Under the pieces are notes generated by a model, which saw only the letters and a program-made list of their open reading frames with translations, had not been told where the DNA came from and searched no databases. A DNA stretch of 64,000 nucleotides from Cryptomeria japonica (lineage: Eukaryota; Streptophyta; Pinopsida; Cupressales; Cupressaceae). Below are positions 1 to 12,183 of this stretch, piece after piece. The stretch is taken from NCBI RefSeq assembly GCF_030272615.1, contig NC_081405.1:648679420-648743419 (forward strand), given 5' to 3'. The position numbers and the translations under genes are program-made. Position 1 is the stretch's first letter, and every line of letters starts with the position of its first letter.

Positions 1-1379
1 TCTTCGCTCATATTTTTAGTCATTCTACTTTCTATTTTTTTTAACCAGTTATTAAAAAACACATAAAAAGGGTAAATTTATCTAAAAAACAAAAAGCAAT
101 AATTAATCTGTTTTATTCATTTTTTATTTTGTTAACACCGCTTTAGCGCGAGCGCTCTGCAAATAGAACGAGCACCTTAGAAAATCTCCCGCTTCTTTTT
201 AAAATTTGAATTTTCAAAATCTATTGTTAACTGCTAATGACTTTTGTCTTTAGCATGAGTGCTTGCATTTTGGCACGACTAACAGTAGAATAGCTTGTCC
301 GGTGGTATAACTCCCTACCCACTATTTTCAAGTTTAAAAAAAAAAATTAATTTTGTTTTCTTTCTATTTATTTTCCTATATTTCTGCTTTAGCGCTAGCG
401 CTCATAGTTTGGTGCTAGCATCTAGAGAATAGTGCGAGCACTGTATCTGTAGAATTTTGTGTTACTGATCATATTTTTAACTCTTGTAAACTTTATCTGA
501 GTGGTCCAAGGCTTAATTTAAGACTACTAATCCATTTTCTTTGCAAGACATTCTTGTGTGCATTTTTATAGTTAGATAGTATTTGGATTTTGGGCTTAAA
601 ATTTACATTTGCTTGCTTTAGACTAGCTGCACACTTGGTTTTTTAAAGGGAATTAACCACTTGTCTTCCATGTTTCATTTTCCTCTTGTTTGCATGCTTT
701 TTACCTTTAGTAAGTTTTCCCTCCTGATTTGCTTGGCACACTAGCATAGGCATTGGTCAGAGGGGAACAACGCAAGTGAGTGTGGCTAAACCTGAGCATT
801 CCAACTCACTATAATCAAATTGCCTTTTGAGATGAAAATCTTGAAGGACGGAGCTATCTAAGTTTACTCTCATATCGAGAACTTTGTAGGGCCCTCGAGG
901 TCTAAATCATGCTTGCATGACTACTATTGTGCTTGGTACTTTGTTCGGCTATAGGCCTCAAATGCGCTTGTGTGACTACAAAGGATAGTCTTTGAATGGA
1001 AACCCTTACTAAGAACTCTAGGAATAGAAGCTACCCGGTTCACCTTCAAAAGGTGGATAATCTTTGTGCAAGGCAGATAGTAACTCCCCCAAGAGACTTG
1101 CCATAATGTGCCCCCATTAGTGTTTGGAGTCAGCTAATATGGCATTGAGGATCCATTGTGTGAGATCCAATGGCCGTACTATGATTAGCTATTGGATGTG
1201 TACTTGAGTCAACAAGAAAAGGTTTTCCTCCTCAATTGACTTCCTAGGATAGCATGTTGTGCTTGAAGTCTCTATTTACATCAATGGCTAATGTGTTTTC
1301 TATGTCTTCCTCCCAAGAGTAGAATTAGTATAGAACACTACCCCTTCATTTTGCACAAAAACTTTGTCAAAAAAAAAAA

Positions 1380-1640
1380 TCCAAGTCAAAACAATGTCCT
1401 AGTCATCATTATGATCCAAGCCTAAGTCAACCTATGTCACATTATACTCCAAGTCAAGCATGGTCCAAGTCATAGTCCTTAGTCATCCTTAAGTCATGTC
1501 CTAGTCATACCAGAGTCATGTACAAATTGTCATTCTGGTCATGTCCTAGTTTTGTCTGATTTATATCCTAGTCAAATTTTGAGTCAACCTTAGTCAAGTC
1601 CAAGTCACACTCAAGTCCAAATTTTCCAACAAGTCAAAAC
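1380..1640 (+). repeat. Degenerate short repeat rich in AAGTCA/TAGTCA
   Basis: About 260 bases carry more than twenty irregularly spaced AGTCA cores, mostly as CAAGTCA, CTAGTCA or GAGTCAA, with spacing of roughly 8-15 bases. This looks like a decayed short-unit tandem array in the leader of the outer gypsy element. No function is evident. Confidence 0.6.
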
Positions 1641-1663
1641 TAGATCGTAACTCCATCTGTCTC

Positions 1664-2032
1664 ATGTATCACATGCCTAAGTTATACAAACATCCTAAGA
1701 AGTCACTTTCTCATCCAATCAAGAAAAAGAAGCTCACACAAACACAACTCATTAGACGCCAAAATTTTTGGTATATTACTCGCAAACTTTTTCTTAAGCA
1801 TAGGACCTTCTTGCATAGATACCATGACTACACACATGTACATAGCAATGAGTTTGATGCTAGTGATGAAATAAGAGTCTGCATCCTACACCAAGGATCA
1901 GGCTTGTCTTTCAATACCAACTATCATCAAAATCAGGGTGTCGCATACCTTCATGTACAATTTCCCATCCGAACCTATCACTTATTGAGTCATTTCCAAT
2001 CCAAGGATAATCTAGCTATCAAGTTCTTCTAG
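1664..2032 (+). CDS. Hypothetical 122-codon ORF in gypsy leader
   Basis: An uninterrupted plus-strand ORF of 122 codons. The N-terminal half is strongly basic, with lysine-rich stretches around residues 9-25, and the rest is mixed composition. I do not recognise a domain. It lies about 560 bases upstream of the gag start, in the leader of the outer gypsy element. It could be a short upstream ORF or chance, since an open frame of this size is not unusual in decayed sequence. No start context or partner gene supports translation. Confidence 0.2.
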   Translation: MYHMPKLYKHPKKSLSHPIKKKKLTQTQLIRRQNFWYITRKLFLKHRTFLHRYHDYTHVHSNEFDASDEIRVCILHQGSGLSFNTNYHQNQGVAYLHVQFPIRTYHLLSHFQSKDNLAIKFF

Positions 2033-2588
2033 TCATCATTATCACCCTCCTTTGATCTTTCATCACTAACACTTTCTAAGGACTTACCACATCAATCATT
2101 CCTTAATCAATCAATCCTTAATCAATCATCCTTCAATTAAATCAACCTCATGCTAAGGTTTTATACCTTGTGGAATTCTATTTAGACCTCATCCCAAATC
2201 AATTAATCATTTGTATTTTGTCCTTGGGAAAGAATCTCCCCCAAGTACCTTTGCCTCATCTTTTGAGTCGATCAAGACTCCTATCCTATGTCTTTATTTT
2301 TCTTGGGATCATTAGTCAATCCTTAGTAAAAAAAAAAATGAGACTTTGATCATTATCGTAAGGTCTGAATTTTAACTAACTTGGTTGTCACCTTTCTTGT
2401 GGTTTGATCAACATCCCCCACCTTAAATCCTCACCCAAGGAATAAGGTGCAATCTTAATCAAACGCTTTTCCTAATCCAAGGACCCCATCAATCATTCTA
2501 TTCAACTTCATCAAATCCAAATCACGTCAAAATCCAAAATCCTACCTAAGTCCTTTCATCAAAACTTTTCTTCCAATATTATTCTTGC

Positions 2589-3610
2589 ATGGTCACAACT
2601 CGATCCCAAAAGAAGAAGATGGCCAAAAAATAATATGGCATGCCAGACATTAGTGTCCTATATCAAGACCCTACACAAGATCCTACGCAAAGAGTGCAAC
2701 CCGAAAATCAAGATCCACAACTACAAGGGGATCCTAACATGGTTGATCAAGATGACCTCTCCCCAGAAGTGTGAACGTTCCTAGAGGATTCCTACAATCA
2801 AGAAATGATGGAGAAATTCATCCAATATAATCCTAGTGGTCTTCTAAAGACTCTTATTGAAAATGGGGCTCGCCTTCCCCTTGATTTTGATAGATCCATT
2901 CTGGATCAACAACCACAAGGAGAATTTTCTCCTACTCACATTGTTATGCTGATAATTCAACCACAACCAATCACAGCCTTGCCTATCATTTAACTCCAAT
3001 CAATAGTGCCCACGGTATCTGCCCCCATGATGTCCATCCAACCTTCTTCCTTCTTGACATCCATACCATTATCAAATCTGATCACATCCATTCTTCAACA
3101 TGCTCCTATGCCATCTTCTTCTACCTGACCACATGTCTCTATTCCACAATCCTCCATTCCTCTTAACAATGTCACTAATTTCATCCATGCTTCACTTCCT
3201 CTTGTCACAACAATTCATGGGTCGCAACCAATCGTCACTCAAGTCCTTGTTGCATCAGTCATCACATCTCACATTCATGCTTCTTCATCATCTCAATATA
3301 TTGGTGGTGGTGGTATACCTCCCATGAATCACTAGATACTTGGGGCAAAAATGGTCGATCATGTCCCAGATCCACAACATGATTTAATTAAAGAAATCTA
3401 GGATATGAAAAACATCATCAAAAACAAGAAGGAAGGGACTAACAAGAGAAAACCTTATTCATTTGAGGAATTTTGTCCTTGTCCCTATGATCCTTCAATA
3501 TCAGTTACACCTTACCCACCAGGGTTTTAGATTCCTAAGTTCACAAAGTATGAGGGTCAAAGGGACCTGCGAGAACATGTTTGGGAGTTTCACATCTTAT
3601 CCCAAGAAGT
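2589..3610 (+). pseudogene. gag: Outer Ty3/gypsy gag, N-terminal part (decayed)
   Basis: The ATG at 2589 opens a frame beginning MVTTRSQKKK, a start typical of plant gypsy Gag. The same frame continues through a TAA and a TGA to the readable stretch at 2805-2993. Near the end (3420-3610), in another frame, are the Gag landmarks YPPGF, then PKFTKYEGQRD and HVWEFH, which lead into the retrotransposon Gag domain. The reading stops at 3610 where copia A begins and resumes at 40583 in phase. The polyprotein would form the virus-like particle of the element. Several stops and frame changes show it is dead. Confidence 0.75.
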
Positions 3611-4650
3611 TGTTGGCATTGCATGAATATTGCATTATTGAAGTATAGTTTTGTCATTGATGTCAATAGTAACTGGTAATGGAGTTGTATTACAACCAGT
3701 AGTGATGTAGTAATGCAACCAGTAGTTGTATTACAACCAGTAGTGATGTAGTAATGCAACTAGTAGTGAAGTAGTGTTGGAAACCAGTATTGGTATTTGA
3801 AGTAGGGAGATCAACCGGTAACCCTAACTTGTTGATAAGAAAAACCCTAACCAATGGAGCTTGGAGAATTGGTTATGATGATCTATGATCAAATGGTGAT
3901 CGGAGATGATTATTCCATGTATGCATGTTGCACATGATGAGTTTAGAATTGATTATAGCACATGAAGATAACTATTTATCTTAGGAATGAGCAAGTGCAT
4001 AGCATGAAGTGGAAACTACATGATGAGTTACAAGATTCGATGAGCGGTGATCTAGGAGTGATCAAGGTAACCTAGAACAATGTGTATATGATTACTATGT
4101 AATCTAATGGTCATGTTTTAACTGATATATTTGTAATCTCTATGAGTTCTTAGGTTTTGTGATGTGTTACCGACCTATTGTATTTTCTTATAAGGTCGAT
4201 GAGTTGTTTTGTAATAGTGTTGGCAATTTTGGTTATGTGTGGTAGTCTAATTGGTTTTGAACCAGAAGGAGTATCTACAGAATGTTTTGAATGCAAATAG
4301 GAGCTTACAAGGATCTGATCAAGAAGAGTAGTGCTATTACCAGATCAACAAGACCCTATTGTTCTCTAACAATTACAACAATTAAATCACCTAATTGGGT
4401 AAGCTTTAATAGGCTTGGTGCTATCTAAATCCTCTAACCAGGTGATCCATTAGCTTGGATTTCAAATCCTCTACTGAGCTTACTCCTAATAGGGTATTTC
4501 TCTTAATAGGGTATTGTAGTCAATCCCCTAACCAGGTGGTCCTTAACCGGATTTGTTCTTAACCTAACATTTTTGTAAAGCTTCTAACAAGGCTTGGCTC
4601 CTAACAGGGCGAACTTTAGAAGACTTCAGAATACTTGTGGGTATTCATCC
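3611..4650 (+). repeat. Copia A 5' LTR, first part
   Basis: Matches the 3' LTR at 39179-40141 almost throughout and ends at 4650, where the CACTA terminus starts. Relative to the 3' copy it carries an extra 41-bp tandem unit (3684-3724 repeated as 3725-3765). The remaining LTR sequence resumes at 34233 after the CACTA target duplication. Confidence 0.92.
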
Positions 4651-4665
4651 CACTAGTACATTTGG
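4651..4665 (+). repeat. CACTA left terminal inverted repeat
   Basis: The 15 bases from CACTAG to TTTGG pair with the right end at 34215-34229, with one mismatch at base 6. Immediately outside is the TCC duplication. Confidence 0.9.
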
Positions 4666-5130
4666 GGTTGATTTCTAATGGCCTATCATTGGAATTTTGA
4701 CAATTTTTTGTCAGACTGTCGACAAATGAAGCAGTCAAAAAACTCATCGTCGAGCATTCCGACGGTGCCATCTAACATCAAAATTCTGACAACATCCTGA
4801 ACTCTTCCGACGGTGGCCATGATCTCTCATCTAGCCAAAGAATGTCATCAGGCATAAAGCATCCTCATCGGATGGACATCCGAATTCCAATGTTTGCCAA
4901 GAATTTGTAGTGACAATGACTACGATGAGCATCTGACAATAAAGTGTCGTCAAACATGCAACATCCCCATTGTATGTTTTTTCAATTGGTGTCAAAATTC
5001 TGATGCCTACGAGGAACTATGCACCAATGAGGATGTTGTTTATCTGACAATTTGGCCTTCGGTGCAAAGTTGGGTTGATGTCAAAATTTTGATGGTGATT
5101 TATTTGAAAAAACAAAAAGAATACACATGC
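4666..5130 (+). repeat. CACTA left sub-terminal repeat region
   Basis: Contains scattered degenerate motifs: TCAAAATTCTGA, GGAATTTTGACAA, TTCCGACGGTG and similar, in both orientations. CACTA elements carry such arrays near their ends as binding sites for a TNPA-type protein. Comparable motifs occur at 33950-34214. Confidence 0.6.
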
Positions 5131-5159
5131 CATTTACAATGGTTCTTGTTGGTTCCCTT

Positions 5160-5870
5160 TTAGCATGTTGGGTATGATTCAGGCCTTGACCTCGGGTTTG
5201 TGACCTTGGGTATTGGAGGCTATTAAGCCTATTGGATGGGGTCTTCAACCTGTCTTCAACCTGTCCATTCCCAAACAACTCACCTTCCATTGTTCTTGGT
5301 ACAAGTTGATATGCATTGGGTCTTTCTAGTGTGTATGCATCTCTAAATAACTGACATGGTGAACTCTCATCTCCAAAAGGTCTATGCTGCAAATGTGAAG
5401 TGGATGTTGGTGTCTTATGAGACCACATACCCATAAAAGCTTTTGCTATATTTGCTGGAGTTGAATGAGCATCATCAAAAACTTACAACATGTGCCATTA
5501 TATCCAATATACCAAAAAATGAATAAATAAGTAATGTCAATAGGATGATTTATCATTCTTAAATGGGGGTTGGAAGAAAATGAAATACACATTAAAATAT
5601 ACAATAGATAACACAAGCAAAATGTGTCAACTTACATTTTCGGTAACAAAGGGAGACAATGCATAAGAAAACAAGTCATTGCCACAAGAAAGGTTATCTT
5701 TCTCTTCCCTTGCCTTCTTCCTCTCATCTTGCCATCTCTGAGTCCCTGAAACTTGCACTTTGTTTGGTTCATTTCTACCATTAAGGTCTTCTCTCATTTT
5801 TACATCATAGTTTTCCATGTCAGGAGAATTATCTACAACTCGGGACTGTAATAAACCTATCAAGTGATTG
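5160..5870 (-). pseudogene. Probable 3' exons of second CACTA gene
   Basis: Two minus-strand stretches look coding. The 5627-5863 stretch (78 codons) is charged and ends shortly after a TQRWQDERKKAREEKDN run. A second stretch, about 5160-5490, is hydrophilic and includes HSTPANIAKAFMGMW and QHRPFGDESSP. They lie downstream of the Transposase_24-like region on the same strand and before the left terminus. They are therefore read as the C-terminal part of the second CACTA gene, after introns. No family was recognised and the splice sites were not resolved. Confidence 0.35.
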
Positions 5871-7689
5871 AAATTCTCCTTGAATATTACAAAATCAAGT
5901 CCTTGTCAATAAAATTTTCAAAAACATCCATGGAACATAATAAAAATCCTAGTTGTTAATATATGCAGTATGCCTCCTCCAATGATGAGCCAACATTTGT
6001 TACACTCAATAAGCCTAAAGTAGTTCAACAACCTCCCTCCTAAGGCATTAAAAAAAATAAAATTGATAAATTAGCTAAGACTAATCCTTGGCTTGCTGGA
6101 AGAGGAGAGGAGTTTCAGGACTCAAATGGGCAAACAATCTTAAATCTCTGTAGACCTAGAAACTTAACCATATATCTAATTGACAATTGGTTTTGATCAA
6201 AGTTCTCTAAATTGTGATTGAGGATTGGAAAAATATTGCTTGAGAAAGTGACTCCCAAACCATTACCCATACCATGAAAGAAGGTTGAATTAAAGCTTGG
6301 AAGACGGTGAAGGTGGATGTTGAAGAGACTAAGTTGATTTCATCCAAATTTTAATTAGTTGTAGTCTCACATGAAAATCGTAAAGCTATTAGCAACAAAC
6401 AGAAAGGTTGATATCCAATCATTCAAACACCATTCGAAAGACTTGAAAAAAATACAACATTTGTAGAATGATTAGAAATTTAGAACTAATCTCATGTAAC
6501 ATGAATGAAAATAACTTCTTAGTTCTTACCTAATGATGAGTGTATTAGTGAAGCTCAAAACATTGGGAAAAAGTTATTATGCAGTTGGATCCAGAAATCC
6601 ATCCTACAGTGTAAAGTTACTTTGCATGGAAATGCAACACTATGAATCACTATGAAGTTAACATAGACAAAAGAAGTGTATCATAGATAGAATGTTTATT
6701 TTGCATTTTAGATTTAAACTTATTTATACATACAATTGACAGTGAGATTGTATTAAAGTGATTCGCCTCCTTTCCATTATAACTACATTGATAAAAGTTG
6801 CAAGAAGAAAAAACAATGAGTGAAAAGAAACAATATGACAAATAAGCATGATAATGGAAGATAGAAAAGAATGAACCATACAAAGATCTACTAGAATAAA
6901 ACAAACTTAAAATAGTAAACATTGTATTAAAAATAATTGCCCACCTCAAGAGTGTTTTATTTTTCAAGAGTTGTGCAAGTCTAGTAATTTCAGACTCATT
7001 TCTTTGACTTTCCACTGGGCTGGCTTCTCCCTCTTTATCAATCAAATTTGTTAGCACAACATTTTGCAGACATATAACAAGTAATGAAACCAATTAAGAA
7101 TGAAATACAACAAAAAACAAACTCAAAAAATATAATTTCACTGCAAGCCATTCTGGTACTCCAGCCAGTAGTATTGTAATTGATAGCTCATCTAATGTTG
7201 AAGTGTCGTAGTTGTATGGAATGTTACTCTAAAAGTTGAACATCAGAGTTGATTGGATTATAGAATTGAATAAGACCTTCCAGTTGAATAAGACATTACT
7301 TTACACAAGCTCCAATATTAGAATTTATTGCATTACAAAGCTGAATAAGACCCTCCAACTTCCAAAAGTGCAAACAATCAACTATACATGTTGTTGTCCA
7401 ATTAAAGGATTCAATACTTTAAGTGAGTTGGGGAGCTATGCCAACACATGTTGCAAACTAACCTCAAAAAATGAAATTTTGGCACCATGCAAATTTCATT
7501 ACATTATCAACTACTCTCTCATTCAAGTTGATCTTGAAAAAATCAAGGTGACACGATACTAGCATACCCATGCAAACTCAAATAATTGCACAACAACATG
7601 AGTATGCATTAGGGAGGACCATACATCCATTAAGCAGTCATGCTGAAAGAACAACAACATGAGTCAACCCCGTAAAGGATGAAGTATTT
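5871..7689. other. Unassigned CACTA interior
   Basis: Mostly AT-rich sequence with no recognised domain. A short minus-strand piece at about 6940-7093 (containing SEITRLAQLLKNKTLLRW) could be a further exon of the second CACTA gene because of its charged, helical look. A plus-strand ORF at 7236-7562 contains three LNKT motifs from a short internal repetition and is probably not a gene. Confidence 0.4.
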
Positions 7690-9140
7690 ACATAAAGTAT
7701 GAAATATACCTTTAACACATATAGTGTACAAGACACATGAATACACATAAGATATTGATCAAATGTAAATCTTGGATCATACCAATAAAGTACATATAAA
7801 TACATGAATATATTTAAGGCATGATTTGAATAAGGATCCTACATGTGAATATATGTATCTTATAAAGCATGTGATGTTTATTGTAACATGTAGAGTGTCC
7901 ATGAATTCACTTAAGCACACATGTTGTGCATGGAGCATGAAGAATACACTCGAAACATGAGGAATTCAAATGAATACACATGAGTCATAAGGCATACAAA
8001 TGAATACCTTGAAGCATGAAGCATACAATGAGCACTTAAAGCATGAAACATACAAACGAATACACTTGAATTATGAAGAATACAATGAATACTTAAATCA
8101 TGAAGCATACTCATGAATATACTTAACGCATAAAAAAGGAAGCATACATAAAGAATTAGGCATCTGGATGAATCCACTGAAGTCATAAAGCATACGCTTG
8201 AATATATGTAGAGCATGAATTCTCTTAAGTTGTGAAACATATATATTATTACATGCAAGATAGGAGCATGAAGCATCCATGCAAGACATGAAATAATACA
8301 CACAAATACCCTCTAAGGTACAATGCATTTATTAAAAAGTACACATATAAATCATACAATGAGGAAATCATGTTGGAGACACAACAGACACATTAATATC
8401 CACAATTTATCAGGTATATATACATAAAACATACATTTAAGAGAAATATACATGAGGCACATGGATGCACTTAAAGCATGAAGTATGCACATAAAACATA
8501 AAGAATACATATAGAGCATACACATGAATATACTTGGGGCAAGAAGCATTCATGCAAAATATAGAGTGTACACATAAGTCGCAAATACATGTAAAACATG
8601 AAGTGTACACATGAATTCACTTAAGGCATGCCACATACACATAGCATAAAGTATACTTAAATACCATAAGATATGCATACACATAGCATAAAGTATGCAT
8701 AAATATCATAAGATGTGAAGTGTACACATAAGGCATAAGATAATGGATACATGTAAGAAAAGATTCAACATACTTGAATATATGCAAGGCATGAAGTAAT
8801 GCACATATGCCATGAAGGATCTATGTAAAGAACAAACCATACATATGAATACATGCAAGGCATGAATCATACTTGTAAACCATGAAGTAATACATAAATA
8901 CACATAAGGTACAAGCATATATGAGAAAGTTTCTCATGGAGTGGACATGCTGAAGACACATCGATCATGAAGCATACAAGAGAGAGGTATTCATGGAATA
9001 GACATCTAAAAATATCTCATTCATGAAGTAACACAAATATGCATACGATATAAAACACATTTTCTAGACACATGACAGACATGGTGCAAGCATAAGGTAT
9101 ACATGAGGGAAGTGTACATATAAAACACCCAAGGAGTAGG
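7690..9140. repeat. 1.4-kb degenerate tandem array of CATGAATACAC/GCATGAAGCATAC units
   Basis: Variants of the units ACATGAATACA, CTTAAAGCATGAAG and GCATACACATG recur dozens of times in the same orientation, with an irregular period of roughly 20-40 bases. The array sits between possible exons of the second CACTA gene, so it may be an expanded intron or a separate minisatellite. The minus-strand ORFs within it, rich in Met/Cys/Leu/His, are by-products of the repeat. Confidence 0.75.
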
Positions 9141-10200
9141 AATGCTCAAAAAATATTAGACACTTAGCAGTTAAAGGCATACTCATAAGAATGAAATGTT
9201 GGCCTGATCAATTCAATTTTTGATTTATTTAAGAAGAGGGTTGAATCATTAGTTCTAACTGAGTAGTTGTTAAAGTAGGTTCGTCCAATAGGCTAGTAGA
9301 ATCATGCTCTGAATATTGTCAATTACATTTGACAATATAATTTTCATGCTCTGCATCACAATGCTCCAATGTTGACCTTACCTAATTGTTTATTTCTCAT
9401 TGAAGCTTACACAAATTCTACTGAGGATGTAATGGGATCCATCTTGTTATAAGATGGTAAATTAGTATGCTACTATTCAAAGGTTTTCTTTTCAGCAGTG
9501 AGGGACTATCTAGCTTATGATAGAACTTTATGCATTAGTCTAGGCGATGAGAAAGTGTATAAAAATAGTATGAGAAAGACTCAAATTATGGGGAATACAA
9601 ATAGCAAGAAAATACATGATCAACGAGGGAAAATCTAAGATTGGTTGACAAATGTAAGATAGCAACCATACAGATCATACAACAGTGATGAGGAGAATAC
9701 CTAAATAATAGTCCATATGAATCACCAAGTGATAGTAGCATATAGTCATAATAATCCTCACACAGAGAAACCATGGAGCCAAGTAATAAAAACTAGAACA
9801 ATAAATTCCATATAAAAGTGGTTAGACTTAAATTGATAAGGAAAATTTAAAAATTCTAAAGAAAATGTCAAGTAATAAAAAAACTTACAAGGATGAGGCA
9901 TACTCATAACTTTTGTAGTCCCGCCATGGATATCAACACTAGAAGCAACTCATACTGCTAGTGTACATACAAGATAATATGGGAGTTCATTATACCTAGC
10001 AACTTGTGGTGTTGTTGTTTGTGTTGGCTTTATTGGACACTGCAATTAAGATTCAATATACATTATTCAATAAGATTAACTATGCAACACAATGAAATAT
10101 TGAAAAGTGCGTTATCTTATTGAGATTCACTTGGTTTCAAGAATAGTTTAATATTCTCTACTTAATAGGGCCAACCACATGAAGGTGGAAGCTCATTTGG
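9141..10200. other. Unassigned AT-rich CACTA interior
   Basis: I see no conserved protein motif, terminal repeat or tandem structure here. A 62-codon minus ORF (9586-9774) is unsupported. Confidence 0.4.
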
Positions 10201-10227
10201 CCCCTCCCTCCCCCCCCCTCCCCCCTT
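10201..10227 (+). repeat. C-rich tract (G-rich on minus)
   Basis: Runs of C separated by single T residues occupy almost all of 27 bases. On the minus strand this gives several G-runs of three or more, the pattern needed for an intramolecular G-quadruplex. It would be in the sense strand of the CACTA transcripts. Confidence 0.7.
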
Positions 10228-10254
10228 AACATCGCTCTAAATTCGCAGTTAACA

Positions 10255-10420
10255 TCTAGCATTCGTTCATTCTTTCTACCATTAATAAAATATAACATTC
10301 ATTCATTAATATCACATAACGTTCATTAACACATAACATTGATTAACATTAATTAACACACAACATTCATCAATATTAATTAACACATATCATTCATAAC
10401 CATTCATCAACACATAAAAA
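10255..10420. repeat. Degenerate TTCATTAACACATAACA repeats
   Basis: About eight imperfect units of ACATTCATTAACACATAAC-like sequence lie next to the C-rich tract. They are non-coding. Confidence 0.6.
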
Positions 10421-10479
10421 TCAGTCATTATCAAATAAGGTAGATTACAATCATTTATTTTTTTGTTTTTTAATTGAAG

Positions 10480-11239
10480 CTATGAAAAGACTAAGTGGAG
10501 CATCATTTTCTTCATCATTTCCCCCCTCTTTAGTTGTTCTGCACTCTTCTCATGATCTCGATGTATGCCTAGTCCTATACTAAGGACGAGGATCCTCTGC
10601 AATAACAAAGAAATGGGTTAAATTCAAAACATTTTTTATTATTGTTACAAGTATTTCATTAATTTAGAGAACATAACTATTGTACTCTTTACCTGATGGG
10701 GCCACATCATTTTGTCTAGCCTTGACCTCAACATGTTGAACATCCTCTAGATCCTCTAGAGTTGAAATACTAAAGGTTACATTAATGTTGAACACCAATT
10801 GTAATTAAATTTGTTTAAAGGAATAGCAGTGGTCCTCTTTACCTGATTGGGGAACATCACGTTCCTGATGTTGTGTACCCGGATCATGCTCCACTTGGTC
10901 ACCACCAACTACATGCTCTAAAATATTAACAAAAAAGGTTACATTAATTTCTACTCTAATTACAAATTAAGATGTTTAATTGTATTAATAATTACATAAA
11001 TAAAGTTGAATAGAAAATGAATACCTCCACTACTGGGATGCACATCCGAACCTTCATCTGTAGGTGGTGTTTCATGATTAGTAGGTTGCATTCCAATGTC
11101 ATGCACATTGTTTATCATTGCTTGCTTATTTAAAACAAATATAGTCACTTTGTGTTGGAACTCAACATCAATTAGATTATTGCAGGTAAAGTATTCAATT
11201 CGAAACAATTTTCATTTAGCTTATTTACTTGTGTGACGG
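10480..11239 (-). pseudogene. Second CACTA gene: possible exons after the TNPA-like region
   Basis: Short minus-strand pieces of hydrophilic, coding-like sequence alternate with AT-rich gaps: HETPPTDEGSDVHPSSGG at about 11020-11075, LEHVVGGDQVEHDPGTQ near 10900, and a piece near 10700 with EDVQHVEVKARQNDVAPSG. Several begin or end near AG/GT dinucleotides, suggesting small exons. They directly follow the Transposase_24-like stretch. No domain was recognised. Confidence 0.35.
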
Positions 11240-11950
11240 ATGCACCAGAATCTTGTGTTTGCCCATTCAATTCTCATAGCAGATTAGCCACGACTATATA
11301 GCCTTATTGGTAGGAAATTCTCTTGTCATCTTCTATGGGTGCTCTATTGAATTCAGAGCCCTACATTTTTTCTTGGTATCATGAATTTTGCTTTCATTGT
11401 TTGATAAAAAAAAAATCATTTGCAATTTACAAATATTTTGATGCGATATTTCATTTATAGATACTTACAATTCGTGCGGCAAGTTTCATATAACCACCAA
11501 AGCCAAGTTTGTGTTGCCCATTCTTTTCTTGTCTTGCCTTGGTTGCCTTTGATGTGTCACTCAGTCTATGAAAAGTTTGAAATATGTTAGATTATATAAA
11601 TATAAAGAGTAATTAATTAGTACATAATTACATTCTAAATAGTATCGCATACCTTCTTTTGGCGTCTGGTGGTGTATTTCCATTTTTCCTTTCAATTCTC
11701 TCCTTGGCATCCAAAATTAGGTCCTTCCACTCCCTCTCTAGAATCATGGGGGGACGCTCGTACTTTACGTTCTTCTATAAATGGGTCTTGTATTGGTCCC
11801 TCACATACTTTAGATATGTGTCAGCTTTTTCAAGGAGCTTGGTTTTGTCGAATGTGTCATTTCCAAACCACTCAACCATATGGTTTGTCAATTCATATTT
11901 TAACCTTTTTTCTTGGTCATTCCACCTTTTAAAACAAAAACAAACTTGTT
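11240..11950 (-). pseudogene. TNPA-like / Transposase_24-like part of second CACTA gene
   Basis: The minus strand from 11950 to 11660 reads as a helical, charged segment (KYELTNHMVEWFGNDTF, then DTYLKYVRDQYKTHL, then PMILEREWKDLI) with one stop. The next exon (about 11580-11465) has SKATKARQEKNGQHKLGFGG. A Trp-Leu motif followed by a short basic stretch and a conserved Gly-rich close is the layout of the Transposase_24 (Ptta/En/Spm) family, the TNPA-type partner of TNP2. TNPA proteins bind the sub-terminal repeats and assist excision. One in-frame stop indicates decay. The family match was made by eye. Confidence 0.6.
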
Positions 11951-12183
11951 AGATTTAGAAATGAACTAAAGCTACATTTATTATAGTTCAATAAATGGAT
12001 CAAAGGAAAACTATTCTAGCAATGATATGAAATCAAAATAGTGGATTAGGGTTAGTTCACATATGATGTTCCACCATTTACATATGGTGGACCTAAATAT
12101 CTGCAATGCAATGTCATTAAGATTTTTATAAAAATATCATTTCTTGCAAAAAATTTGTGGGATCATTAGTCCAAAATGAGTGA

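Larger units (their letters stand above)
1..2588 (+). other. Leader / possible LTR-derived region of outer gypsy element
   Basis: No conserved protein is visible before the gag start at 2589. The stretch lies directly upstream of the outer Ty3/gypsy gag on the same strand, so it is read as that element's untranslated leader and possibly part of its 5' LTR. Neither LTR boundary could be placed, because the matching 3' LTR is not in the window. Two GC-rich palindromic motifs (145-156 and 391-402) stand out from the AT-rich background. No convincing primer-binding site was found. The assignment rests on position. Confidence 0.35.

Noticed and set aside
7911-8918. Minus-strand ORFs rich in Met, Cys, His and Leu
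   Set aside because: Translations of a degenerate tandem repeat with no conserved domain.
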